A stretch of 64,000 nucleotides of DNA, taken from positions 1,550,001 through 1,614,000 of the forward strand of contig WIUZ02000007.1 of NCBI GenBank assembly GCA_015956445.1, read 5' to 3'. How positions within the stretch are numbered: the stretch's first letter is position 1; the number at the start of each line of letters is the position of its first letter. The stretch is from Thelephora terrestris (lineage: Eukaryota; Basidiomycota; Agaricomycetes; Thelephorales; Thelephoraceae). Positions 21,593-32,900 of this stretch are shown in pieces. Under the pieces are notes generated by a model. That model made no database searches and had not been told where the DNA came from. It worked only from the letters and a program-made list of their open reading frames with translations. Made by a program: the position numbers and the translations under genes.

Positions 21593-23968
21593 ATGGCGGC
21601 CACTACTGCTCTCCGTGAGGCTCTGAACGAAGGAATCTCCTCCGGGAACTTTGTCGACACCAAGATCATCTTATACTCATATAGAGACTCTTCCGGTCGT
21701 GTCTGCAGGCCGAAGGCACTCTACGCCAACAGCCACGTCCTGAAGACAGTCCCGTACTTCAATGACCGTGAGTGCGCCGTCACGTTCAAGCCTGTTAAAT
21801 GGACTTCATGATACCGTTCTGAAGTTCTCTTTGGGGACTTTGCTGAGTCTCAGTCGAGGAACTTCATAGAAACTATTGACGAGGAAGAATATACGAAAGA
21901 CTATGGATATTTGTCCGATAGTGACCTCGAGGACGACGAAGACGAGAGGGACCCTAGTACGACCGAGTCAGAAGCTCATCCGCTCGCGATTAGGGGTGGG
22001 GAGAATACCGTTGTTGAGGAGTACAAGGAGCGGCGGGTCGAAAAGGGAAAGGTTGTCAAGATCCCGGACATTGCGTTCGTGACGTGGGTGCAATCTAGTG
22101 ACCTCTTTCTGCTTTTTGCTGACGCAACAACAGGTTCCAGGCTTTTTTGATGTATCTCTACACGTGTGAGATTGAGTTCGCACCGTTTGGATCGGAGGAA
22201 AATCGCAGATTGCGGAGTACAGAAATTGTTCACCGCTATCATTATGAGGTCCCTCGACCGTCCCCGAAGTCTATCTATCGACTTGCGGATAAGGTCTGTC
22301 GCGGATCTTCGAGATTGAGCGCGCCCGAAACCTGACGAAGCCTCACCACATTTACAACAGTACGATGTCCCCGCATTGAAGGCTCTTGCATTTAACCACA
22401 TCCGTTCCCAACTGACCAAGTGTGACATCGTTGGAGAAACTTTTAGCAGATTCGCCTCCCGGTGGGCAAGGCATATCGTTGGTGCTGACTTTGCGCTGAC
22501 GAGAGGTATAGATACGACGAGATCGGAAATTTATACCTTGAACAACTCGCGTTTGCCTGGACGGAAGACTCGACGACGGCGGCAATCTCTGCCAGTATCG
22601 ACGAAAAGTTTGACAGCTATGGCGAAAAGAGTCTCGAGCACGCGACAGAAATTATCATCGCGTTGTTGGAGATCGCAAATAAGGACGATAAAGTCAAACC
22701 CCTTGCGAATACCTCACCGGAAGTACGACCATCCTAGTTTTTCCTCCTTTCTGGAGGTGCTTATTTCACGCCAACAGGTCATACGCCCCGCGAGCCCCGC
22801 TCACTGGGCATTTGTAAAGGCGGCTCTTATCAAGTCGATCCGAAGAGGGGTGTTTTTCGACAGGGAGTATTGGGCTCGGCACTCCAATGCTGGTGACCTG
22901 TCCAAACCCGTTTACTTTTCAAGCACGATCATGAACGACAAGGCGCTGCAACTGGGCAAATGTGTGTCGAACCTTACCTTTTGGCATGGCGATGTATTGA
23001 GCGTTCCCAGCGGTGAAATACTTCAAGGGTACAAACCCTCCCACGGGTGATCTCTGGGAGGATATGACTGTCGAAAGCGACTGCGAAGGAGAGTCACAAG
23101 AAACCGAGAACGAGCCACTCAAGGAAGAGCACATCCGTGCATTCCTCACGACGGGGTCATTCTCAGCGTACGGCCACTTCCATATCATGTCACTGTCCCG
23201 AGAGAAGTGACAGGTTACCCAGCTGGAAATCTCTTTTCTTCTACCGGTGCACGGATAGAATCTCGTTCGCTCCCCTCAACTCGCAGGGCGCAGACTCTCG
23301 CTTGGATTACATTCGTCAAAACACGATAGCAACGGAGCCTCCTCCTTGCTCGCCCAAGAGCATATACGTTCTGGCGAATTTGGTGGGTCAATCGTCGCTT
23401 TAAGGTTTCGGTGTGGCACTAATGCATTAAATCAAGCTAGGGATTCTGCCTCTCCGTAGCATCGCTCTTGCGGACATTAAAAGAAAAGTGACATTGGATA
23501 ATGTCATGGACGAAATGCTATCGCGAGTCACTCTCGGGTGAGTTTGTGGTTTCCCCCATACTATGACGGCTGACGTGCTCGCTCAGTCAAGAGGAGATCA
23601 TGGAGATGCAGTGGGAACTCCTGATTCCCAATTTGGATGACCCCAAGAGGTTTGCGCTCGTGAAAGACTACATCGCGCTCATGTCCTCTGTGCCTTCGTC
23701 TCGCTGTGTCAGCGCACTAAAAGTTGGGTTGAAAAAGGCCTTTGAGCTCAAGCGGAGACGGGCACCTCCCGATGTGGGGTTGCAATGTCCCAATTCCAAC
23801 TGTTCACGACGCCTCCGCCACCTCTCGTACTCGTCTATTGGGACGACTTCCTGCCAAGCATGCGCCGCCAAGGGCTTGTGGAATCAGTACTATCAATGCA
23901 CTGGTTGCGGGTACTTCAGGGTAGGGGAGTTTTCATCGTGCCTAGGATGTGGAGGGAAGTTCGTATAG
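21593..23968 (+). CDS. BTB-3: double BTB/BACK-like protein with zinc-ribbon tail
   Basis: Third tandem copy, ten exons as in BTB-1, open in frame. Half 1 includes LFGDFAESQSRNF, FQAFLMYLYTCE and PSPKSIYRLADK; half 2 includes WKSLFFYRCTD and CSPKSIYVLANL. The tail pairs are QCPNSNC, SCQAC, QCTGC and SCLGC. The helical part after half 2 is the most diverged of the first cluster (LVKDYIALMSSVPSSRC). No break is found, and only 282 bases separate its stop from the ATG of BTB-4. Confidence 0.82.
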
Positions 23969-24124
23969 GTGGACGGGATTATGTTCACCAGTAAATGTAG
24001 ATGGCACTACTGCCGATTGCTATTCGTTCTGCGGGAAATCCAGTGCTTTGCATCAGGTGCGAGGACTGGTGCGTCTTTTCCGTGCATGCCATGAGGTCAA
24101 TGTAATGAGGTCACGTGCAGCTGA

Positions 24125-24151
24125 TAATCCCCACGACCGAAAGGGAGGGGG
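24125..24151. repeat. 27-base repeat, inverted copy at 52234-52260
   Basis: The run from TAATCCCCACGACCG to GAGGGGG is identical in reverse complement to 52234-52260. It sits where the conserved upstream block of BTB-4 would be expected. Confidence 0.7.
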
Positions 24152-24250
24152 ACCTGACAGTGAAAAGCGTCTGGGGTCCCAGATGTCTCATGTGACTTCC
24201 ATCCTCTTCGAATACCAGGGGTGGCGTTTTCATCCAACCAACCTGCAGAA

Positions 24251-26645
24251 ATGGCGGCCACCACTGCTCTCCGCGAGGCTTTGAACAGCGGAATCTCCTC
24301 TGGGAGCTTCATCGATACCAAGATCATCTTATTTTCACGCAGGGATTCTTCTGGTCGCGTTTGCGGGCCGAAGGCACTCTACGCCAATAGTCAAGTCCTT
24401 AAGACAGTCCCATACTTCAATGACCGTGAGTACACCGTCACGTTCGATGCTTCTGATTCAACTTCACGGTACCGTTCAAAAGTACTCTTCGGGGACTTCG
24501 CTGAGTCCCAGTCGAAGGAATTCGGGGAAGCTATTGATGAAGAAGAATCTACGGAAGACTACGGGTATTCGTCTGATAGCGACCTTGAGGACGACGAAGC
24601 CGCCAAGGTCCTTCCGTCAACCGACTTGCACCCACACATAGCCGCAAACGCGATGAACGAACGAGGCCCCAAGGATGCCCCTGAAAACTGCAAGGAGCGG
24701 GCCGAAAAGGGAAAGGTTGTTAGAATCCCGGACATCGCGTTCGTGACGTGAGTACTATCTGGTGACCTATTCCAGATTTTTGCTAATGTAATCGCAGGTT
24801 CCAGGCTTTTCTGATGTACCTCTACACGGGTGAAATAGAGTTCGCTCCGTTTGGATCGGAGGAGAATCGCAGATCGCGAAGTAGAGAAATCGTTCATCCC
24901 CACCCTGATGAGGCCCCTCGACCGTCGCCAAAGTCTATCTACCGACTTGCGGATAAGGTCTGTGACGAATCTTCGAAATCGTCCCAACGCACCCGGCACC
25001 TGACAAGGATTTATCACATCTACAACAGTATGACGTCCCCGGGTTGAAGACTCTTGCAATTGATCGCATCCGTCACCAATTGGCAAAGTGCGACATCGTT
25101 GAAGAAACTTTCAGCAGATTCGCATCCCGGTGGGCAAGGCGCATCGCAGATATTGGTTGCACGTTGACGGGAGATTTAGATACAACGAGGTCGGGAATCT
25201 ATTCCTCGAACAACTGGCGTTTGTCTGGATGGAGGATTCAACAACGAAAGCAACTTGTGACAGTGTCGACCAAAAGATCGACAGCTTTGCTGAAAGCGGC
25301 CTTGGGCATGCGACGGAAATTGTCGTCGCGTTGTTGGAAATCGCAAACAAGGACGAGGATATCAAATCGCCTGCAAATGCCTCGTTTGTTGTACGCTCAT
25401 ACTTCTTCCCGGAGTCACGCTGAGGTGTTTACTTCACACCAACAGACCACGCCCCCCATTCTTTAGACGTCCTTACAGGTGGCTCTCGTCAAATCGATCC
25501 GAAAAGGGGTTTTCTTCGATAGGGCCTATTGGGCTAGGCACTCCAAGGCCGGTGACCTGTTAAAACCAGTTTACTTTTCGAGCATTATCATGAACGACAA
25601 GGCGCAGCAACTGGAAAAATGTGCGTTGAAACACACTATTTGGTACCGCGATGTGTTGAGTGCTCCAAGTGGTAAAGTACTTTACGGGTAGAAATCCTCG
25701 GGTGGACGATCTCGGGGGGGATTTTGCTGTCGAAAGCGACTGCGAAGGAGACCCGCAAGGAGCCGAGGATGAACTACCAAATCAAGAGGGAACTCGTGCG
25801 TTACTTACCACGGGGTCATTCTCAGCGTACGTCAACTTCCGTACCATGTCGTTGTCTCGAGAGAAGTAACGGAACGGATTAGCTGGAAATCTCTTTTCTT
25901 CTACCGCTGCACGGAACGATCTCGATTGCTCCCCTCAAGTCGCAAGGCATAGACTCTCGCTCGGATTACATTCGCCAAAATACAATGGCGGCGGCGCCTC
26001 CGCCTTGCTCGCCGAAGAGCATATACGTTCTGGCAAATTTAGTGAGTCAACTGTCACCTGAAAGTTTCGGGCGTGGAACTAACATATTAAAAACCAGCTG
26101 GGAATTCAGCCCCTCTGTAGCGTCGCCCTTGCGGACATTAAAAGTAAAGTGAGTTTGGGAAATGTCGTCAATGAAATTTTCTCGCCGGTCACTGCCGGGT
26201 GAGTTCCATAGTCTCTTTCATCCGCGTGGCCAATTGTCGAGGACTGACGTGCTCGCTCAGTCGAGAGGAGATTACGGAGGTGGGGTGGGATCTTCTGATT
26301 CCCAACTTGAAAGACTCCGAGACCTTTGCACGTGTGAAAGAAAACGTCGGGCTCATGTCTTCCGGGCCTTCCTCTCGCTGCGTCGGCACGCTGAAAGTTG
26401 GGTTGAAAAAGTCCTTTGAGCTCAAGAAACAAAAGAGACAGCCTTCCGGCGTGAAGTTGCGATGCAGCTATCTCGATTGTTCACAGTACCACACCTATCC
26501 CTCATACTCCTCTCTTCGGTCATACTACTGCCAACTATGCATGGCTCGGAACCGGTGGTCTCCGTATCTTCGATGCACTGGTTGCACCCACGTCAGGGAT
26601 GGCAATTATACGTCGTGCCAAAGGTGTGGAAAGAAGCTCATATAG
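24251..26645 (+). pseudogene. BTB-4: frameshifted BTB copy without a visible TATA box
   Basis: Fourth tandem copy. Nearly all of the ten-exon plan is readable and the tail keeps its cysteine pairs (RCSYLDC, YCQLC, RCTGC, SCQRC). In exon 8 one base is missing near 25915 relative to the other six copies (CACGGAACGATC against CACGGATACAATC in BTB-1), which shifts the frame to a stop. Intron 1 (24426-24482) is 57 bases with no stop in frame, so it could be retained. At exon 6 the usual acceptor would lead into a stop, but a later acceptor ending at 25478 restores the frame. The upstream block and TATA box are not found. It is probably a young pseudogene; a sequencing error cannot be excluded. Confidence 0.7.
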
Positions 26646-26917
26646 GTGGACGGGACAATACGACTGCACCAAATGTTTACCAGTAGTGATGGCATTATTG
26701 CGGATTCGGTATTCGCTCTGCGGGAAATACGGTGTTACATTGAAAACAAGGACCGGTGCGCTTTTACCGTGGCGATGCGCGTCATCATAACAGTCGGTCT
26801 GGTGAGGTCATGTGCAAGCATGTCCCGGGCATGAGCTCGACTAAAGTCTAAGGCCCACAATATGATACTGAGGTCATGAGATCAAAAGAACTGGCTAGCT
26901 CAGGCGATGTGGGCTTC

Positions 26918-27900
26918 AAGGTTCACCACACGGCATCTCCCGTGCACGCCTGACCTCGCCATGGCACTTCTCGAGAAGCAACTTGGGGTGGGGAGGCAAA
27001 GAGGTCAGATAGGGGAGGTCTTATGTGCCGCGTTTGGGTAGTGGATATTCGCGCATGTCGTGATTTTTCACTGCAAAGCCTGTGCGTCCAAGGAAGATTT
27101 CTATCGTTATGTAGAATCGCTTCCACTCGTTTTAGATACGGACTGAAGAAATGTGAGGCCGGGGTTGTTCAACGGGTTGAATCAACGGGGAGCGGGCTTT
27201 TCAAAGGCCCTGCAATAATGCACGGACGGGGAGTACTGCAGTGGTTAAGTCGCTAGTCGGAGTCACTAGCCGTGGGACGATGACCCGAGAAAATTGAATT
27301 TTTACTTGGCTCAGCATCGACGCTCGTCCCTCTCAGCTCCAGTCCATCATCCTCATACATTTCCTACCGCCGGAACCTCCCTTCGACACACGAGGGGAGT
27401 TGATTCTACCCATCTCCTATGGCTGGCAGCTAGTAACACGAGGACGGACGGAAATGCGCCCGCCACAGCGCTCGTTGTCTATCTCTCCTCCTATCGTCTT
27501 GCGTTCCTCTCTCTCCACCCGTAAGGACAGATCTGCCAGTGGGCGAGATCATGGAGAGTTCGTGGGCCCCTGTGATTTAGCCCGAGTTCCCGCTGGCTGA
27601 CTCGCGTTCGTGTTCAAAGTCTTCGAAGTCAAAGGGAGGAAGGGGGCGACCCGAGACACGCAGATAAGACGGGTTTGGCTTGTCAGAGTAGCACGAAACG
27701 GAAGCAGTGCGTTTTATAGCACCCAAATCCCCTGGTCCGTCGAGCATTCGTTCTCAAGTCGAGGAAGCGTAGGAATTCTGGCGGATCACAGGGCTCCGCC
27801 CAGACGGGCACATTCCATCTTTCTCATCACCGTTCCATACTCCCGACTTCCAACCTCACTCCTATCTCGCGCCTAACCGGAATATCACTGAGACTGTCTT
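26918..27900. repeat. Segmental duplication A, first copy
   Basis: This stretch aligns to 41153-42225 in the same orientation, with short indels and many substitutions. It begins with an orphan BTB upstream block (26922-26980, ending CTTCTCGAGAAGCA) that is not followed by a BTB gene. It continues with sequence that carries no intact gene here. Its right end abuts segment B. Confidence 0.8.
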
Positions 27901-27949
27901 GCCGAAGGAAGGCAATGGATTCCCCAGAACGCCTGAAATTGGGGCTCGT

Positions 27950-28240
27950 CCGTCCAATGTGTTACCGGGGCCGATGAATATGCCTGTACCCTGTATAGCC
28001 CACTATACCACGTCTTGTGTCGCACTGCGAGGAGGAGCGAGCGTGAGAAATTGTGGTTTCCTCCAATGAAATTGATTGAAAGCACAACGCGGCGCGTTCC
28101 CGTCCCAGTACCCACCATGTCTATCGTCACGATTCGAGTGAGTCCAACGTGTCCCTTCCCTTCGCGTCGCTAGTCTTGCTCACCCGTTGCGGCTACAGAA
28201 CGCAGAGGTTCAAATAATCCCGCCCGATTCCTCGACCCAT
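27950..28240. repeat. Segmental duplication B, first copy (ASF1 5' region)
   Basis: Aligns to 35985-36290 in the same orientation and includes the promoter side, first exon and first intron of the ASF1-like gene. Confidence 0.75.
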
Positions 28241-28984
28241 ATTACCTTCGTGTAACCTTTGAGTGTTTCGCTCCTCTGGAAGACGGTGCGTCTTTCCCTC
28301 CCTCGCACGCACGAGGGATATGCATGCGACTCAATTCCTTCGGAAAGAACTAATATATTCTTCTCACAAAGGATAGATCTTGAGTGGCGCCTCATATACG
28401 TCTCGTCGCCCGGTAATGAAGACCTCGAACAAGAACTAGATGACTGTCTCGTCGGACCCGTCCCCGTCGGCATCAACGCTTTCGGGCTCGAAGGTTGCGC
28501 TCTGGACCTAAGAAGATACCCAAGGAAGTCGTGCTGGGCCTCGCGGCGTCGATCCTGACTGGGAGCTAAAGGAACAAGAGCTCGTTTGGGTGGGCTATTA
28601 TCAGGACACAGAATGGGAAGTCGAAGATGGCGGAATGCCGACTAGGACGGGAGACGTCGATCCTGACAATTAAAAGGAGAAACGAGAAGGAGGAGGAGCG
28701 GCTGTTGGGTTTGATAAACTCGTCAGGGACATCAATGATAAGCCGCGCCTTACCGGGTTTCAAATCCAGTGGTGGGTGCTGTTATCCCTTTCCCTCCTGT
28801 AGTGTTGACAACGCTGAGGCCCGTGCTTAGGGATGTACTGGAGCGACCTAACCTTGCCTCAGCTGGCGCTGCGACGTCTGCGGCCGTTCCCTCAGCAGAT
28901 ACTTACTCAGCAGACGAGGATGATGAAGTGAGCGCGAAGAAGGACCTGGACGTAAAGTCAAATGGCAGCGACGAGACCACATGA
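28117..28984 (+). pseudogene. ASF1: Histone chaperone ASF1, decayed copy
   Basis: ASF1 binds H3-H4 and hands them to assembly factors in the nucleus. Here the tiny first exon (28117-28137, MSIVTIR) and its intron are normal, followed by NAEVQIIPP. Later pieces clearly match ASF1 in order: [72 protein letters not shown], and an acidic tail (ADEDDEVSAKKD) ending near 28984. They sit in different frames. At least three interruptions (an 11-base insertion near 28250, and frame changes near 28500 and 28565) mean it cannot make a full protein. ASF1 is essential, so an intact gene should exist elsewhere. Intron positions show that it arose by DNA duplication, not retroposition. Confidence 0.8.
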
Positions 28985-29915
28985 ATCCCGCATTGCGGGG
29001 TCACTTCGCCGCTCAAATCTAGAAACTTTTTCAATCACGCAATCAGGTGTATTGTGCTGTTGTTGTGCATTTTTATTCTGCTATCTACTGGGTCTTGATT
29101 TAGGGAACGCGCTATTTCTCGCTTGGCGGTGAATGGTTGTGTGCGTGGTGAACTGTCTCTGTCTTTGTGTGCGACCGATCCTAGAGTGAGGAAATTCTCC
29201 ATTCTTCTGACCAAGCAAATCATCATGATGTTCCGTCCGCAGGCGCGCTGCTGAACAAGTCATCCGCAGGTTGATGGTGAGTATCGTCTATGGCTCGACA
29301 GACAGTGCAATGGGTCACCCTTCTTCAACGACGTGAGAACCAGGGTGGTGGAATAGGTTGGAATACTAGCATGATTGAATGCCACGTTGACCGTCTTGCC
29401 GAACCGAGCGGGCTCTGCTCCCCCGGTCCGATGATAATCTCCTCGACTTATGGTGTGGCTTTGGCAATGCGTGCTACCGCCACAGGCTCTTCAAACCAGT
29501 GCTCGTTGGCCTGTTATTGTTCCTCCTGCACAATTGCATCCGCCTTTCTCGGTGGGAAGCTTTCTCTTCAGCAGCTGTTTAAATGAACAACCTGGAAATC
29601 TGAGGTCTGTTGATCATTGAAAACGGACACCACAGGTAGATCTGGTTCTTCAAGGATGCAACCCGTGGAGATTCAATTGGCATAAGTATGGATGTCTGCT
29701 AGAAGTCGATGAGAAAGCCCTATAGAGCACCAGTACAAAATGGTGAACGTGCGTGTAGAATACAACGGAGGCCCGTAATAAAGTCCGAGGGAAGAAAGTG
29801 ATACATTGTGAAATGGATGATGCAAAAGAAAGATTGATGATAATGAAATAAGGTTTGACAGGGTGGAGAGGCAGGCAGGGTTTGGGGGTACGGGTCACAG
29901 ATGAAGGAGGGGTAT
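28985..29915. other. Spacer, no gene supported
   Basis: Contains the former 3' flank of the ASF1 copy and the 3' flank of the NLR gene. A 98-codon plus frame at 29290-29583 has no recognisable feature. Confidence 0.45.
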
Positions 29916-32900
29916 TCATGGCCTAAATTGAATGATGATTGGCTTCTCGTGACGCCAACCCACCAAGGCCAAAAAGTTTCCCTCCCATATAAGATCATTC
30001 AGGAACACTAACCTCCAGTTCGGAGGCAGCCAGAAGACTTTTCTGCCCACGGAATCCTCGACCCATCTGCCTCCATGCCCAACGCGAAACCCATCACGGG
30101 ATGGAAGCAAGGCAAGCAATTCCCACATACTCCGAATCGGAGAACATGAACCAACAAAGTCCCCCTTCTTGATTTCAACTTGCACAAATTGCATACTGCT
30201 CCCGTCGTCGTAGGAAAGCCCTAGTCTGGACCCACAGAGGGAAGACATCACGAATGAGCCTTTTTTCGGATGGTAGTTCCCAGTGGTGGAGATGATTTGG
30301 TTGGATTCCACATCATGTAAGATGAGCGGTCTGGCCTCGTTAAACCCTCCCCTCCATTTGTGGCCGATGATCTGGGTGCCGTCAATGGATAGCCCAATGA
30401 CAAAGACATCATATAGCAAGATCCGAGAATCAACTTCCACCTCCCTTGCGCCATCAGTTCCAAGATTCCACCTGGCTAGCCCACCTCTGCCCAACACCAA
30501 GAGGGTATTGTCAACAAGCCTTATACTTGTGATCTTTGAACCCACGTCGACGGAATATTGAGGGGTGCCCGAGATAGCATCGATGATTGTGATAATGTTA
30601 CCCCATATCCGTGTGATTGCGATCCACTTCCCATCCGTCGAAGTTGTCACCAAATGGTATTCATATATCCATTCCTCCGTGCTGAGGGTCGGAGATGTCA
30701 AAAGACTAACACCATTGTCTGGGCACAACATTTGGATCCCCTCTGGACCCCAAGCTAAGATTGAGGTCGTGGTGGGCGAGAACGAAAACCCCGTGAGTAG
30801 GAATCGGGGCCGGACGGTCCTCCATGGGATGTAACCGAAAGGACTGTTCTTCCAAACACTAATACCGTCGCTCCCCGTGTTGCAGGCGAAGAGGCACCCA
30901 TCAGGAGAGAAAACTCCTGGTGGATCGTAGTGTATATCAATGGTTTTGGTGTGGAGTAGGGTTTTTGAGTTGCGAACATCGAGTATGATGACCTCCGTAA
31001 CTGTGACAAATGATGCATGGAAGGAAGCCAGAGAGAAAGAGAATAACCCGTAATGTTCTGGCACGTCGAACCACTCGACCACGCCGGAGGGGAGTTCGTT
31101 TCGTCGATACTTCCGGATGCTGATGTGATGGTCGGTGTTTTCGACATAGTAGAGAGATTCCTCGTGGAACCAGTGGGAGTCCAGCTGCCAATCCCGTGGT
31201 ACCCGTTGATCCTCGTGTGGCACTCTGGCACTGAGTTGAATGTCCCCGAGAAAATTGTAGATCAATTTGGCGAGTTCGTCCATTTTGGTCGTTTGATAGG
31301 AGTCAACGGAGGCGTCGGCCAGACCCATTCTCTCCTTGATGACAACGCCCGTCTGGATGTCCCAAACAACGAGTTTCCGTTCCAATTCGGATCGTGGTTG
31401 AAATTCGGGTCGCGAAGATCGCGATGTGTCACAATATACACCGATCATCAGCTGTCCATCAGGCGAGAACACGTGACAATCCTCAGATAATTTCTCCGGG
31501 CCAGTAAACTTAAGGACGTATGAGATTTCCAGGGTGGTTGAATCCCGAACTTCGATGTCTCTGCCGGAACTGGTTGCGACGTATTGTCCACATGGTGACC
31601 AGGTTGCACCACGAGACGTGATTGCGGCAATCGCCGTGCACGAATCCCATGAGGTAGGGTTACCTGTCACGACCCTCGCCACCGAGGAAATCTGTTTGCT
31701 ATACAACTTCCGGATGATCGACGAGGCTGGGGCCAGCGGAAGTGCCGAGTGGTAGATGTGGGGTGCAGATTCGCGGATGATCTCGAAGAACTCCGTCACA
31801 AAACGGAGGCAATCCTTGGCTGTGTCAAAGAGAGGCTGGAAGTCCTCCGGGACCTTGATCTAGGGTTGTTCATCATTGAGATCCTGGCTACTCCCATAAC
31901 CGTGAATCTGGACCCACCTCGTTCAACCATTTCAAAGTCGCAGTCAACGCACGTGCAGCATCACCCAGAACGCCGAGAACACTCAGCACCTCCAGCCAAA
32001 AGAGGTATTTCCCCTCCAGGAAATCACGTAGGGCCGACAGCACATCTGGAATCAGGTGCTCCGTTACGACGAGGTGTTTGTACCATGACCTGCACGCATA
32101 CACCAGCGCACCGCCGAGACTTTTCCTTGGCAAACCCTTCACGTTGGAGTTGAGGGCATAGTCGGGGATATCGAACATGTTCTTCTCTAGCGACCCATTC
32201 GTAAGTCCAAGGCATCGCAGAGCGAGCTTGGCGTGTGAGTCGGGGGATATGTAGAAACGTTTGTCAATGCAGCGGGATGGATCCGTTATGAAGTCAGGAA
32301 ACGACTTGTGGAATGGTCGGGTAGGTTGATCGATGTCTTCGTGCAGCACCAGCAGCGATTGGACTAACTGGAGGAGGGATTTGACCGCATTGGGGTTGAA
32401 ACCCATCAAAGCGGCAATCGCAGACGGTGGGAGGGGGTTGGCTGCGAGGACCACAGTGCTCAAGACGGAACGGACAACGACGTCATCTTTGGCTTTATTT
32501 TTGGAAAAGGCAGCACGTAAAATTGACTCGTAGAGCCAGTCAAGGCTCTCGTACGTCTTGAGTCCCGTCTGTCCTTCGTGAACCGTGACCTTTGGAGATT
32601 CCATGATGACCTTGAGTTGATCCGAGGGAAGTTCGAAGTCGTGACTGAGGAAATTGACTGTCGCGACGGCATACACGAAGAGACCAGCCGCCCTTCGACA
32701 CAGTGAATCCACCTGTTCATTCGTGGGCCAACCTTTATCCACACCAGGTCGGCAAGCGAGTTTGGATAACTCGTAGATGAAGAAGCGGCGGATGTCGTTG
32801 TCCACAATGGAAAGATCAACCTGGTGAAGAATAAAAACATCGGTCTCGTTCTTCAGCAGCGGTCCACGGAAACCTGACATGATATGTCTCTCCGGCCTGC

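Noticed and set aside
24221-24250. Ten-codon N-terminal extension of BTB-4
   Set aside because: All other BTB copies start at the ATG matching 24251, and the extension has no counterpart.
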